From: JBBROS01 sp965260935
Lineage (GTDB): Bacteria > Pseudomonadota > Alphaproteobacteria > Acetobacterales > Acetobacteraceae
Length of the DNA stretch: 64,000 nucleotides
Reading direction: 5' to 3'
NCBI GenBank assembly: GCA_965260935.1
Contig: OZ253374.1
Span: 3,596,001 to 3,660,000 of the forward strand
This document shows positions 25,940 through 34,971 of this stretch, piece by piece; position 1 is the first letter of the stretch, and every line of letters begins with the position of its first letter. The notes beneath the pieces are model-generated. The model saw only the letters and a list, made by a program, of their open reading frames with translations. It made no database searches and was not told the DNA's origin. Both the position numbers and the translations under genes were made by a program.

Positions 25940-27109
25940 ATGACGGTTTTATTGCCTTCGACCCTCGTTGCCGACAACCAGCAGTGGAGTGAGGCTACGC
26001 CCGTTAATCCAAGAGTAGCAATGTTTCACCGTCTGCCAAAGCCGCTGCAGCCATTCCTGACATGGCTCACGGCGCAACCTGTGCCAGGGCAACCGTTGAA
26101 GGATCGTTCGCCGCTCAGTTTCATCGCCGTTGCGCTCTTGCAGACGATCCTGGGAGCGGCAGCAACCATCGCGGCGCTTCGTTACGCGCCAGCGCTGGCG
26201 CCTTTCGGAATGTTGCTGACGACCGCGGGTCTGGGCTTGTTTCAAGTCGTGATCTTCCACCACTGCTCGCACGGCACCGTGTTCCGGTCACGGGACCTGA
26301 ACGTGCGCGTCGGGCGGATCATCTCCGCCATGCTCCTGTTCAAACATTTCGATCACTATAAACACGAACATATGCTTCATCACAGTCACAATAAGTTGTT
26401 AACAGAGGAAGACGAATTCGCAGATTTCGTCTTCAATACTTGCCGGCTCGATGCGGGCGTCTCGCTGTCCTCGCTGCGCAAGCGGGTCGTTTGGGGCTTG
26501 GTGTCGCCCTTCTTCCACGCCCGGTTCACAGCGCGCCGGATCAAGGTCGCTTGGTTCTCGCATGACCGGCAGCACAACTTGGTCGGTATTGCCGGCTGGG
26601 CGGCCCTCGCCCTGTTCGCCGGCCTGACCGGCCAGTGGCTGGCGTTCCTGCTGGCCTGGGTCGTGCCGGTAACGATCCTGCTTCAGGCGGCAACCGTCGG
26701 ACGCATCCTGTGCGAGCATAGCTTTCCCGAGGCCGAGATCATCGCGGCCCGAACCCGTGACCTGACGGCACACGCAACCAGCGGCGTGTTCCCCGGCTTG
26801 ATGCCTCCGCTGCACGGCCCGGCCTCCGCGCGCGGCGTGGCAGCTTGGGCCGGCTGGTGGGCGAACATGCTGACGATCCAGCTCTTTGTCCGCCTCGTCG
26901 TGCTGGTGGGCGACGCGCCGTGCCACGACTATCACCATCGCAAGCCCGCCAGCAAGCGTTGGACCAGCTACATCCAGGCCCGTGACCTGGACAAGGAAGC
27001 CCAGCTAACGCGCATCCAGACCGGCTACAGCGAGGTCTGGGGCCTGTTCCGCGCCGTCGACGCGACCCTCGCGAGCTTGTCGCGCTTGCCGGAAGGCGCC
27101 CGGCTTTAA
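25940..27109 (+). CDS. Fatty acid desaturase superfamily protein
   Basis: Integral membrane di-iron enzyme of 389 residues. The three His clusters are HHCSHG (about residues 107-111), HEHMLHHSH (about 142-150) and HDYHH near the C-terminus, with hydrophobic helices before and between them. The start is placed at ATG 25940 (MTVLLPSTLV), which has a GGAGA site at good spacing; the frame is open 33 codons further upstream but without one. The N-terminal 50 residues are polar. Substrate and product are unknown; related enzymes act on acyl lipids, sterols or carotenoids. It is convergent with the kinase-like gene. Confidence 0.85.
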   Translation: MTVLLPSTLVADNQQWSEATPVNPRVAMFHRLPKPLQPFLTWLTAQPVPGQPLKDRSPLSFIAVALLQTILGAAATIAALRYAPALAPFGMLLTTAGLGLFQVVIFHHCSHGTVFRSRDLNVRVGRIISAMLLFKHFDHYKHEHMLHHSHNKLLTEEDEFADFVFNTCRLDAGVSLSSLRKRVVWGLVSPFFHARFTARRIKVAWFSHDRQHNLVGIAGWAALALFAGLTGQWLAFLLAWVVPVTILLQAATVGRILCEHSFPEAEIIAARTRDLTAHATSGVFPGLMPPLHGPASARGVAAWAGWWANMLTIQLFVRLVVLVGDAPCHDYHHRKPASKRWTSYIQARDLDKEAQLTRIQTGYSEVWGLFRAVDATLASLSRLPEGARL

Positions 27110-27181
27110 CCGCTTGGCGGCAGGCCGGGAGCGCCCGGTCTGCCGCCCGGCTGGCGCACTGGACAAGCCGGCCAGCCGCCA

Positions 27182-28534
27182 TCAAAGCGGCACGCTGTCG
27201 TCGCGCGCCATTGTTGCCGGCAGGATAATCCGGACCTGCCGCCCCCCCATGGTCCGCGGTTCGGTAATCAGCACGCCGCCATGCGCCTCGACGATCCGGC
27301 GAGCGGAGGCGAGCCTCTCGCTATAGGCTGCGAACTGGCCCGGCGCGGTTCGCACGCCGCCGGGTTGATCCGTAACAAGGGTCTCCTCGGGCGAAACGTC
27401 GTCGCCACGCGAACTGACGAGGACTTCGACCGCTCCATCGCCGCGCCGTTCCGCGAACATCTTGACTGCGGAGCCGGGGAAAGCCCGGGACAAGGCGCCG
27501 CCGACGATCGTCTGCAATGCCCGGTGCAGGGAATCGCGGTCGGCGCAGATCGACACGCTCCGCCGCGGCAACCCGACATTCAGCTCCACGCCGATCTTGA
27601 GGCTCGTCGGGTAAAGCGACCGGTGCACCCGGCGAACCATCTCGGAAAGGTCGGTCCAGGTGACATCCAGCAGCACCGATGTCTCGTTGGGCGAGGCGAC
27701 GCGCAATGCGTCATCGGCGAGGGCCACCAACTCGCGCGAGCTTTCCACGATTTGCCGGCTTGCGTCCCGGATTTCAGGAGGCAGGCGATCGGTCTCCGGA
27801 TGGGATGCGACACCCTCGGACAAGCTGACCAGCCGCTCGATCGGCGAGCGCAGTTGCCGCGCCAGGTCTTCCAGGAACCGTGCCCGCGCTTGGCTCGCCT
27901 CCTCGGCGGCTTGCTTGGCCTGGCGCAACTGCGTCTCGGCGTGCTTGCGATACAGCACGTCGAGGTAGACCGAGAGCGCCGTCTCGATTAGTTCCTGGTC
28001 GCCCGTCTCGAACGGGCGGCTGACGTTGGCCTCGGACCGGTTGCCGATCGCCAGCGCATGGCCGCTCGACTGGTCGTAGGCCCATAGCACGTATGGCAAG
28101 CGCAGCACGTCCATCAGGCCAGCCGGCGGACGATCCAGCCGCAGCGAGCTGGTAAAGAAAAATCCCGGCGGTTCCGGGATCAGGAGCTCTTCGTTCACCT
28201 CGACGTTGGTGCCGCCGATGGCGTGCGCCACCAGGAACCGCCCGCTGCCGAGCGGCTCTTCCCGCAGCAGCGCCGCCCGGTCGCACAACGCGTTCTCGAC
28301 CACCACCTGCAAAAGCGAGCCGCCGATGTCGCCCGCCGCCTGAACCGGCTCGGCTAATCGGTAGGCCTCCCGGACCAGCCGGACCACGGTCCGGCTGCGG
28401 CGCGCTTCAAGGAAGGCCTGACTCTGCTCTTCCTGCATACGAAGCAGGCGCGAGCCAAGGTCGTTGCATTCCCGGCGGTAGTACTGCAGCTCACGCTCGA
28501 CCGGACTGCCGATGCCCATGCGCTCGCTCATCAT
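27182..28534 (-). CDS. Histidine-kinase-like protein lacking catalytic residues
   Basis: A soluble 450-residue protein. It has an N-terminal coiled coil (about 10-60), a GAF-like region (about 65-195), a second coiled coil (195-220), a HisKA-like helix (RFLEDLARQLRSPI, 219-232) and a HATPase-like domain (330-440). The residue at the phospho-His position is Arg226. The N-box reads TIVGGALSRAF with Gly346 in place of Asn. The G1 motif is SSRGDDVS, and no GLGL-type G2 motif is present, while RRIVEAHGG after it is conserved. It is therefore probably not a kinase. Its ATG overlaps the stop of the FIST gene by 4 bp. Confidence 0.85.
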   Translation of the reverse strand: MMSERMGIGSPVERELQYYRRECNDLGSRLLRMQEEQSQAFLEARRSRTVVRLVREAYRLAEPVQAAGDIGGSLLQVVVENALCDRAALLREEPLGSGRFLVAHAIGGTNVEVNEELLIPEPPGFFFTSSLRLDRPPAGLMDVLRLPYVLWAYDQSSGHALAIGNRSEANVSRPFETGDQELIETALSVYLDVLYRKHAETQLRQAKQAAEEASQARARFLEDLARQLRSPIERLVSLSEGVASHPETDRLPPEIRDASRQIVESSRELVALADDALRVASPNETSVLLDVTWTDLSEMVRRVHRSLYPTSLKIGVELNVGLPRRSVSICADRDSLHRALQTIVGGALSRAFPGSAVKMFAERRGDGAVEVLVSSRGDDVSPEETLVTDQPGGVRTAPGQFAAYSERLASARRIVEAHGGVLITEPRTMGGRQVRIILPATMARDDSVPL

Positions 28535-29769
28535 ATCTGCCGCAACACCGTAAGCACTCCCGTCCAGTCAAGCGGCCGGCTGTAGCCCGCGAACGGCGCG
28601 ATCTCGACGCCGGAATAGAAGCCAAGCATCGGGAACGCCGACTCCATCCCGCGCATCACCAACTCGGCTTCTTCCCGCAGCGCCCCACTTCTCGCGCTCG
28701 CGCGGCCGGCGCAGTCGATGTAGAGGCCAAGGAACGCTCCGGAATCGCGATGCCGCCTGCTCATCGCCTTCGTGCCGTCCCGGGCGGAGTCCAGCATCAG
28801 CGCATTGTCGCGCGACATGATCTGCACCATCGTGCCGACGTGGAAGTCGGGCTCGAACAAGGTGATCGAGCCGCTCGCCCGGTCGCAGCCCAAGATCAGC
28901 CGGTTGACGTAGTTGTTTTCATCATACGGCGCGAACAGGTCGCCATGCTTCTCGCCCAACGTCGCGACCAGCGAAAGGTCGCTGCCGTCTGTGCTGCCGA
29001 TGCGCAGGCCAAGCATCCGCTCGATCACGGTCAGGGCCGGCTCGCCGTCCAGCTCATAGACCACGGCGCCATCGATGCGCGTGATCTCCATGAAGCTGCT
29101 CACGGGCCGGCAACCGTGAAGCACAACCGTGTCGGCTGTCACCGTTCGCGGGAACGCCAGCGCCGTCGCCGCATGTTTACGCACGCCTTCGCCGTCAAAC
29201 ACCCAGCCATCGGAGAAATTGATGTCGACCACCATGCCGCCGCCGATCAGGTTCACCCTCTTGTCGCCGAGGCCGGCATGGAATCCCTCGACCAGCGCGC
29301 TCGCCGGATGCAGGCGGATCGGCACGGTTGAGGCGACGCTGTCAAAGAACAACAGCACCAAGGCGCCGTCATGCGCGTCTCTCGACACCGCGCGGGCAAG
29401 CGCCTCCCCCGCCCTCGCCTCGCTATCCAGCAGATCGTGCGTGACATACAGGCGCGGCGTGACGGCTTCGTCCACGAATGCCAGGACGCCGATCTCAAGC
29501 CCGCTATAGCCAAGCTCCCCGCCCGCCATCGCGCCGGCAGCCGAGCCGCCGACGATGGGGAGGTCGCCGAAGGCGGACCGCAAGGCGGAAAAAACGGCGA
29601 CCGCGTCGTGCTTGCCGCCGCAGAACACAAGCAGCATCCGCGGCTTGATGCTGCCAAGCTGGGCGCAACAACGCTCAACTGCGGTGTCGGCGTCATAGTG
29701 GCTGGCAAAAACCACCCTCACCGCCGGACGAGCGTTCTCCCCGCGAACTGGATCTGACTGAAGCAACAT
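28531..29769 (-). CDS. FIST domain sensory protein
   Basis: A cytosolic 412-residue protein with an N-terminal FIST domain (about 20-235; VVFASHYDADTAVERCCAQL, GDLPIVGGSAAGAMAGGELG) and a FIST_C domain (about 240-390; RIDGAVVYELDGEPALTVIE, FHVGTMVQIMSRDNALMLDS, FPMLGFYSGVEIAPFAGYSR). FIST proteins bind small ligands; some (NosP) bind heme and report nitric oxide to a partner kinase. Here the translationally coupled partner is the degenerate kinase at 27182. An AGGGG ribosome-binding site lies about 7 bp before the ATG. Confidence 0.9.
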   Translation of the reverse strand: MLLQSDPVRGENARPAVRVVFASHYDADTAVERCCAQLGSIKPRMLLVFCGGKHDAVAVFSALRSAFGDLPIVGGSAAGAMAGGELGYSGLEIGVLAFVDEAVTPRLYVTHDLLDSEARAGEALARAVSRDAHDGALVLLFFDSVASTVPIRLHPASALVEGFHAGLGDKRVNLIGGGMVVDINFSDGWVFDGEGVRKHAATALAFPRTVTADTVVLHGCRPVSSFMEITRIDGAVVYELDGEPALTVIERMLGLRIGSTDGSDLSLVATLGEKHGDLFAPYDENNYVNRLILGCDRASGSITLFEPDFHVGTMVQIMSRDNALMLDSARDGTKAMSRRHRDSGAFLGLYIDCAGRASARSGALREEAELVMRGMESAFPMLGFYSGVEIAPFAGYSRPLDWTGVLTVLRQI

Positions 29770-29870
29770 TGATACCCCTTACCACAACCGACAGTAGGCT
29801 GTCAGTGAACGTCCGAGGCCTAGCCTACATAAGCTAACAAATCGTTAGTCAACAAAGTAAGAAGTCAAAC
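29770..29870 (-). promoter_or_regulatory. Promoter/leader region of the FIST operon
   Basis: This AT-richer stretch holds two perfect inverted repeats: CTAAC-N5-GTTAG (29834-29848), a possible operator, and GACAG-N4-CTGTC (29790-29803), which lies 21-34 bp before the start codon and could form a leader hairpin. TTGACT hexamers occur on the minus strand, but I cannot pick a -10 with confidence. Confidence 0.35.
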
Positions 29871-30506
29871 CTAACAGACTCCGAGTGCGTTGCAAGCAGT
29901 CCGTGCAACGCCGGCCTGATCCATGCGGGCCCAGGCCGCATCCAATGACCCCGCCATGTCGATTGCCCGGCACGCATCGGCGATCACGGCCGCCTCGAAG
30001 CCAGCCTTCCGCGCGTCCACCGCACTGAAGCCCACGCAGAAATCCGTCGCCAAGCCGGCCAGGAACATCCGCTTCAAACCGCGCTCGCGCAGAAACCCGG
30101 CAAGCCCGGTCGGCGTCGCGCCATCGGCCTCGTAGAATGCCGAGTAGCTGTCAACCGCCGTCCTGAAGCCTTTCCGGATAACCGCCTCCGCCTGGGGAAG
30201 ATCAAGGCCCGGAGCCAGCGCCGCGCCCTCCGAGCCCTGCACGCAATGCACCGGCCACAGAACCTGCTCGCCGTAACCGAGCGCGACTGTCTCGAATTCC
30301 CGTCGCCCGGGATGGCTCGCGGCGAACGAGACGTGCCCGGGCAGATGCCAATCCTGCGTCAGGACGACATGGCGGAATATCCGGCCCAGCCCGTTGATCG
30401 GGCTGATCACCGCGTCGCCGTCCGGCACGCCGAGCGGGCCGCCGGGCAGGAAGTCCCGCTGCACGTCGATCACCAGCAGCACGTCGTCGGACCGTATTCG
30501 CATCAT
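29871..30506 (-). CDS. pncA: Nicotinamidase/pyrazinamidase
   Basis: Hydrolyses nicotinamide to nicotinate in NAD salvage. The catalytic triad is visible: Asp in LLVIDVQRDFLPGG, Lys in IRKGFRTAVDSYSAF and Cys in GLATDFCVGFSAVDA. The metal-site region TQDWHLPGHVSFAASHPG matches the D-x-H-x-x-x-H motif, and WPVHCVQGSEGA is the usual PncA signature. I place the start at ATG 30506 (MMRIRSDDVLL), after a GAGGGAAGG ribosome-binding site; the frame extends 19 codons further. 211 residues. It is divergent from cysK. Confidence 0.93.
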   Translation of the reverse strand: MMRIRSDDVLLVIDVQRDFLPGGPLGVPDGDAVISPINGLGRIFRHVVLTQDWHLPGHVSFAASHPGRREFETVALGYGEQVLWPVHCVQGSEGAALAPGLDLPQAEAVIRKGFRTAVDSYSAFYEADGATPTGLAGFLRERGLKRMFLAGLATDFCVGFSAVDARKAGFEAAVIADACRAIDMAGSLDAAWARMDQAGVARTACNALGVC

Positions 30507-30604
30507 GCCTTCCCTCGCTCGCCAAAACCGCCGTCCGGCAAGCGCCCCCTTGCACCCGGCCATCGATTCATCAACCTGTATCGAAACACGTAGGAGCCGC
30601 TCCC

Positions 30605-31519
30605 ATGAAGGCCAACACTGTTCTCGAAACGATCGGCGACACCCCGCACATCCGGATCAACAATCTGTTTCCCGGCGCCAATGTCTGGATCAAGTCCGAG
30701 CGCGCCAACCCCGGCGGCTCGATCAAGGACCGGATCGCGCTGGCCATGGTCGAGGCCGCCGAGGCCTCGGGTCAGTTGAAGCCGGGCGGCACCATCATCG
30801 AGCCGACGTCAGGCAACACCGGGATCGGCTTGGCGATGGTGGCGGCAGTCAAGGGCTACAAGATCGTGCTGGTGATGCCGGAATCGATGTCAATTGAGCG
30901 CCGCCGGCTGATGCAGGCTTATGGAGCCACATTCGAACTGACGCCGAAAGAGGGCGGCATAAAGGCCGCCATCCAGCGCGCCCACGAGCTTGCGTCCAGC
31001 AACGACGAGGCATGGATTCCCCAGCAGTTCGAGAACCCGGCCAACATCGACATCCATGTCCGCACCACCGCCGAGGAAATCGCGCGCGACTTCCCCGGCG
31101 GCGTCGACGCGTTGATCACCGGCGTCGGCACGGGCGGCCACATCACTGGCTGTGCCCAAGCGCTCAAGCAGCGCTGGCCCGGCCTCAAGGTCTTCGCTGT
31201 CGAGCCTATGGAATCCCCGGTCATTTCCGGCGGCGAGCCGGGTCCGCACTCGATCCAGGGGATTGGCACCGGCTTTATTCCCGCCAACCTCCACAAAGAC
31301 GTGCTCGACGGCGTCATCCAGGTCGACTCGGAGCACGCGCGGGAGTTCGCCCGTCGCTCCGCCCGGGAAGAGGGCTTGTTGGTCGGCCTCTCCTCCGGCG
31401 CGACGCTGGCAGCTATCGCGCAGAAGCTGCCGGACCTCGGCAAGGATGCCACCGTGCTGGGCTTCAACTACGACACCGGAGAGCGCTATTTCTCCGTACC
31501 CGACTTTTTGCCAAGCTGA
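30605..31519 (+). CDS. cysK: Cysteine synthase A
   Basis: PLP-dependent O-acetylserine sulfhydrylase of 304 residues. The PLP lysine is in NPGGSIKDRIA, the substrate loop is EPTSGNTGIGLAMVAA, and the phosphate-binding loop is ITGVGTGGHITG. The C-terminal LLVGLSSGATLAAI and YDTGERYFSVPDFL are typical of CysK. It is slightly shorter than E. coli CysK (323) but no motif is lacking. A MOSC gene follows 68 bp downstream and may be co-transcribed. Confidence 0.94.
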   Translation: MKANTVLETIGDTPHIRINNLFPGANVWIKSERANPGGSIKDRIALAMVEAAEASGQLKPGGTIIEPTSGNTGIGLAMVAAVKGYKIVLVMPESMSIERRRLMQAYGATFELTPKEGGIKAAIQRAHELASSNDEAWIPQQFENPANIDIHVRTTAEEIARDFPGGVDALITGVGTGGHITGCAQALKQRWPGLKVFAVEPMESPVISGGEPGPHSIQGIGTGFIPANLHKDVLDGVIQVDSEHAREFARRSAREEGLLVGLSSGATLAAIAQKLPDLGKDATVLGFNYDTGERYFSVPDFLPS

Positions 31520-31587
31520 ATGCGGAACGCCCGTTGCGCCGAGGCGCATTTAGGCAGCGCGTCGAACGCAGCGACCGAGGCGTCGGC

Positions 31588-32127
31588 ATGACGGCACGCG
31601 TCGTATCCATAGCGGCCGACGGCTCGCACCGGTTCAGCAAGCCGGTGCAGCGGCAAATCGAGCTTGAGGCAGGCTTGGGCGTTGTCGGCGACGCGCATTG
31701 CGGCGTCACGGTCAAGCATCGTTCCCGCGTGTCACGGGATCCGTCGCAACCAAATCGACGTCAGGTGCATCTCCTGCATCAGGAATTGCTCCAAGAGCTT
31801 GCAAGCCAGGGTTTTACCGTTTCTGCGGGCGACATCGGCGAGAATATCCTGACCCGCGGGATCGACCTGCTCGCCTTGCCCCAGGGCGCGGTCTTGCGGC
31901 TCGGCGACAGGGCTGCCGTACAGATAACCGGCTTGCGCAATCCCTGCCGGCAGCTCGACGACTTCCAACCTGGACTCATGGCGGCAACCCTCGGCCGTGA
32001 CGCGCAAGGCGGCTTGGTGCGCAAGGCAGGGGTGATGGCAGTCGTGCTGGAAAGCGGAACAGTCCGTCCAGGCGACCTGATCGAGACCGAGATGCCGTCG
32101 GAACGCATTCCGTTGGTGCCCGTCTGA
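31588..32127 (+). CDS. MOSC domain protein
   Basis: A 179-residue stand-alone MOSC domain. Motifs include GVVGDAHCGVTVKHRSRVSR, VHLLHQELLQELASQGFTVS, AGDIGENILTRGIDLLALPQ, and the strictly conserved Cys in ITGLRNPCRQLDDFQPGL, which binds sulfur or molybdenum cofactor in relatives such as YiiM/YuaD. The start is ATG 31588 (MTARVVSIAADGSHRFSK). The location after cysK fits a sulfur-related role, but this is inference. Confidence 0.88.
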   Translation: MTARVVSIAADGSHRFSKPVQRQIELEAGLGVVGDAHCGVTVKHRSRVSRDPSQPNRRQVHLLHQELLQELASQGFTVSAGDIGENILTRGIDLLALPQGAVLRLGDRAAVQITGLRNPCRQLDDFQPGLMAATLGRDAQGGLVRKAGVMAVVLESGTVRPGDLIETEMPSERIPLVPV

Positions 32128-32181
32128 GCAACCCGATGCCTACCAATGCGCTGTAATGACTTGAATAAAGGATAACCGACG

Positions 32182-32547
32182 ATGTCCGACAATCCACTCG
32201 AAACAAACCCGGAGCGCGACGCCGAGATCAAGGCGCGTGCCACAGCGATGTGGGAGGAGGCCGGTCGTCCCGACGGTAAGATGGACGAGTACATGGAGCG
32301 GGCGGACGAACTGGTCCGAATGGAACTGGCCGGCAAGCCGGGCCAATTGCCGAACCCGATGGACGACCCGTCGCCGGTCCCGGGCGTGATTGTCGAGGAG
32401 GCCTCGATCCAGGAGAACCTCGGCGAGTTGCCGGGGGCGCGCGGATTGCCCGACCAAGGCGAATGGCGCGAAACGCCGATGACGAGGGAGAAGCTGAACC
32501 ACGGAGGCGAAGAGCAGCCTCCCAGGGCCGATTCACCGGAAGCCTGA
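32182..32547 (+). CDS. DUF2934-like small acidic protein
   Basis: A 121-residue soluble protein. Residues 13-50 (RDAEIKARATAMWEEAGRPD and MERADELVRME) resemble the short DUF2934 motif (I-x-x-RA-x-x-I/MW-x-x-x-G-x-P-x-G). The remainder is Pro/Glu-rich with no recognisable fold. The function is unknown. It starts with ATG after a weak AAAGGA ribosome-binding site. About 110 bp of non-coding sequence follow before the convergent yaiI-like gene. Confidence 0.7.
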   Translation: MSDNPLETNPERDAEIKARATAMWEEAGRPDGKMDEYMERADELVRMELAGKPGQLPNPMDDPSPVPGVIVEEASIQENLGELPGARGLPDQGEWRETPMTREKLNHGGEEQPPRADSPEA

Positions 32548-32658
32548 AAATGGCGCTGGCATCAAGCACGTCAGCACGCCAATAAATTTAGCCAGTGAAA
32601 ACATAGACTTAAAACTCGTTCACTCGATTAGGCCGTCGTAGTGGCGGCCAAACGAACC

Positions 32659-33117
32659 CTAAGCCTTGCGTAGGGCGGCGCTGGCCACCCGATCAAGCGC
32701 GGACAGGAAGCGTGAGCGGTCCGCCTTGGTCATTGCTGGCTGGCCGCCGCCATTCGCGCCGATCTCCCGGAGGTGGCGCGAGATCTCGCGGCCAGCCAAT
32801 GCCGTGCCGATGTTCGCCTCGGTCCAGATATGCCCCGTGCCCGACAAGGCCCGGGCGCCGCGCTTCAAACAGCGGGCGGCCAATGGTATGTCGCTCGTTA
32901 CGCAGATATCGGCAGGCCCGGCCCGTTCGGCGATCCAGTCGTCCGCCGCGTCCGCGGCATCGCCGACAACGACCATGCGCACGTTCGCATATCCGGGCGG
33001 GCGAATAGGACGGGAGCCGTTGGACACGACCACCACTGAAAGGGCGAGCCGCGCCGCGACCCGGTAGGTTTCCTCGCGGACGGGACATGCGTCGCCATCG
33101 ACAAAGACCGTCGTCAA
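32659..33117 (-). CDS. YaiI/YqxD family protein (UPF0178)
   Basis: A 152-residue protein of the YaiI/YqxD family, a NYN/PIN-like fold of unknown function. Signatures are TTVFVDGDACPVREETYRVA at the start, VVVGDAADAADDWIAERAGP, DICVTSDIPLAARCLKRGA and REIGANGGGQPAMTKADRSR near the end. The start is a TTG at 33117 that shares four bases (TTGA) with the leuB stop; no ATG or GTG fits the homology. It is the last gene of the ffh-leuB operon. Confidence 0.88.
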   Translation of the reverse strand: MTTVFVDGDACPVREETYRVAARLALSVVVVSNGSRPIRPPGYANVRMVVVGDAADAADDWIAERAGPADICVTSDIPLAARCLKRGARALSGTGHIWTEANIGTALAGREISRHLREIGANGGGQPAMTKADRSRFLSALDRVASAALRKA

Positions 33118-34226
33118 GCGGCCAGCTTGTCCAACTCGCGCAGCACGCTCTCGCCCATCACCGACGTCCCGACCTTGGCGGTCCCGGGCGCCATCACATC
33201 GGCCGTGCGAAGGCCGCTGGCCAGCACGTTCGTGCATGCCCTTTCGATTATCGCCGCGTCTTCCTCCATGTCGAACGAGTAGCGCAGCAGCATCGCGAAG
33301 CTGAGGATCTGCGCCATCGGGTTGGCGATGCCGCGCCCGGCGATGTCGGGGGCGCTGCCATGGATCGGCTCATACAAGGCATGGCGTCGCCCGGCGCCGT
33401 CCGGCGCGCCAAGCGTCGCGGACGGAAGCATCCCGAGGCTCCCGGTCAACATGCTGGACAGATCGGACAGCAGGTCGCCGAATAGGTTGCCGGTGACAAT
33501 GACGTCGAACTGCCGCGGGTTGCGGACAAGCTGCATCGCGCAGTTGTCGGCATACATGTGGCTCAGCTCCACGTCCTTGAACTCCCGCTCATGCAATGCG
33601 CCGACGGTGCGCCGCCACATCAGGCCGCTCTGCATGACGTTCGCCTTCTCCACGCTGCACACCCGGTTCTGGCGCTTGCGGGCCAGCTCGAACGCCACCT
33701 TGGCAACGCGCTCGACCTCCTTCGTCGTATAAACCTCGGTGTCGAATCCGCGCTCCTGGCCGTCGGGCAGGGTCTCGACGCCGCGCGGCTCGCCGAAATA
33801 AATGCCGCCCGTGCTTTCGCGGACGATCATCAGGTCAAGCCCGCGGACGATGTCGGGCTTGAGCGGACTCGCGTCCACCAGCGGATTGAGCACGAGTGCC
33901 GGGCGCAGGTTGGCGAACAGGTCAAGCTCCTTGCGCAGCCGCAGGATGGCGATCTCGGGCCGCATGTCGAAGCCGAGCGTGTCCCACCGCGGCCCGCCCA
34001 CGGCGCCGAACAGCACCGCGTCCGCCTGGCGCGCGGCCTCGAGCGTCTCGTCGGTGATCGGCGTGCCGCGCCTGTCGATGCTGGCGCCGCCCACCAGATC
34101 CTCGGTCAGGTCGAACGTCACCGCGCGGCGGCGATCCATCCAGTCAATGATCCGCCGGACCTCGCGCATGATCTCGGGGCCAACGCCGTCCCCAGGCAAA
34201 ACCAGCAGTTTCTTGTTGGACGGCAT
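33114..34226 (-). CDS. leuB: 3-isopropylmalate dehydrogenase
   Basis: Oxidatively decarboxylates 3-isopropylmalate with NAD in leucine synthesis. Family motifs are LLVLPGDGVGPEIMREV at the start, LRLRKELDLFANLRPA, VRESTGGIYFGEPRG, and NLFGDLLSDLSSMLTGSLGM with the metal-binding Asp residues, then EPIHGSAPDIAGRGIANP. 370 residues, normal length. It lies 124 bp downstream of leuD, the largest gap in the operon, so a second promoter is possible. Confidence 0.96.
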   Translation of the reverse strand: MPSNKKLLVLPGDGVGPEIMREVRRIIDWMDRRRAVTFDLTEDLVGGASIDRRGTPITDETLEAARQADAVLFGAVGGPRWDTLGFDMRPEIAILRLRKELDLFANLRPALVLNPLVDASPLKPDIVRGLDLMIVRESTGGIYFGEPRGVETLPDGQERGFDTEVYTTKEVERVAKVAFELARKRQNRVCSVEKANVMQSGLMWRRTVGALHEREFKDVELSHMYADNCAMQLVRNPRQFDVIVTGNLFGDLLSDLSSMLTGSLGMLPSATLGAPDGAGRRHALYEPIHGSAPDIAGRGIANPMAQILSFAMLLRYSFDMEEDAAIIERACTNVLASGLRTADVMAPGTAKVGTSVMGESVLRELDKLAA

Positions 34227-34350
34227 ACGGTAACCCTTCGCGTGAACTGCCTAGCGTGAAACGCTTTTCCCGGCCCGGCAATCGATGCGTAAGCGACATG
34301 AGACCTAATCGTCAAGCTTTGTCGGCATGAACAGGTCGTCAGCCTAAGAA

Positions 34351-34971
34351 CTATACGGAGAGGGCCGGCAACCAATCCGCGCTTTGCTGGCGCTTCGCTT
34401 CGAACGTGTCGATCGCGGCCTCGCGCTGCAACGTCTGGCCAATGTCGTCGAGGCCGCTCAGCAGCAGGTGCCTGCGGAACTGGTCGATGGTGAACGCGAC
34501 CTCCTCCCCATTCGGGCGGATCACGACTTGCCTACCCAGATCGACAGTCAGGCGGGCGTTTCCCCCAAGGACGGCGTCCTCCATCAGTTGGTCGCACACC
34601 GCGCGGGGGAGCTGAATCGGCAGGATGCCGTTCTTGAAGCAATTGGTATGGAAGATGTCGGCGAAACTCGGCGCGATGACGCAGCGGATGCCGAAATCGA
34701 GCAAGGCCCAAGGCGCGTGCTCGCGGGATGACCCGCAGCCGAAGTTCTCATGCGCGATCAGGATTTGGGCGTTGCGGTAGCTGGGCTGGTTGAGCACGAA
34801 GCCGGGCCGCTCCCGTCCCTCGCCGTCGTAGCGCAGAACGTCGAACAGATGCATCCCAAGCCCGGTGCGCTTGATGGTCTTAAGGAAGCGGGCCGGAATG
34901 ATCTTGTCGGTGTCGATGTTGGCCAGCGGCAACGGCGCAGCGACGGCGGAAAGGGTCGTGAACGCTTCCAT
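34351..34971 (-). CDS. leuD: 3-isopropylmalate dehydratase small subunit
   Basis: Small subunit of isopropylmalate isomerase, forming the enzyme with LeuC. Motifs are LPLANIDTDKIIPARFLKTI, FGCGSSREHAPWALLDFGIR and SFADIFHTNCFKNGILPI. The start is ATG 34971, whose first base is shared with the leuC stop (TGATG), so the two subunits are translationally coupled. 206 residues, normal length. Confidence 0.96.
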   Translation of the reverse strand: MEAFTTLSAVAAPLPLANIDTDKIIPARFLKTIKRTGLGMHLFDVLRYDGEGRERPGFVLNQPSYRNAQILIAHENFGCGSSREHAPWALLDFGIRCVIAPSFADIFHTNCFKNGILPIQLPRAVCDQLMEDAVLGGNARLTVDLGRQVVIRPNGEEVAFTIDQFRRHLLLSGLDDIGQTLQREAAIDTFEAKRQQSADWLPALSV

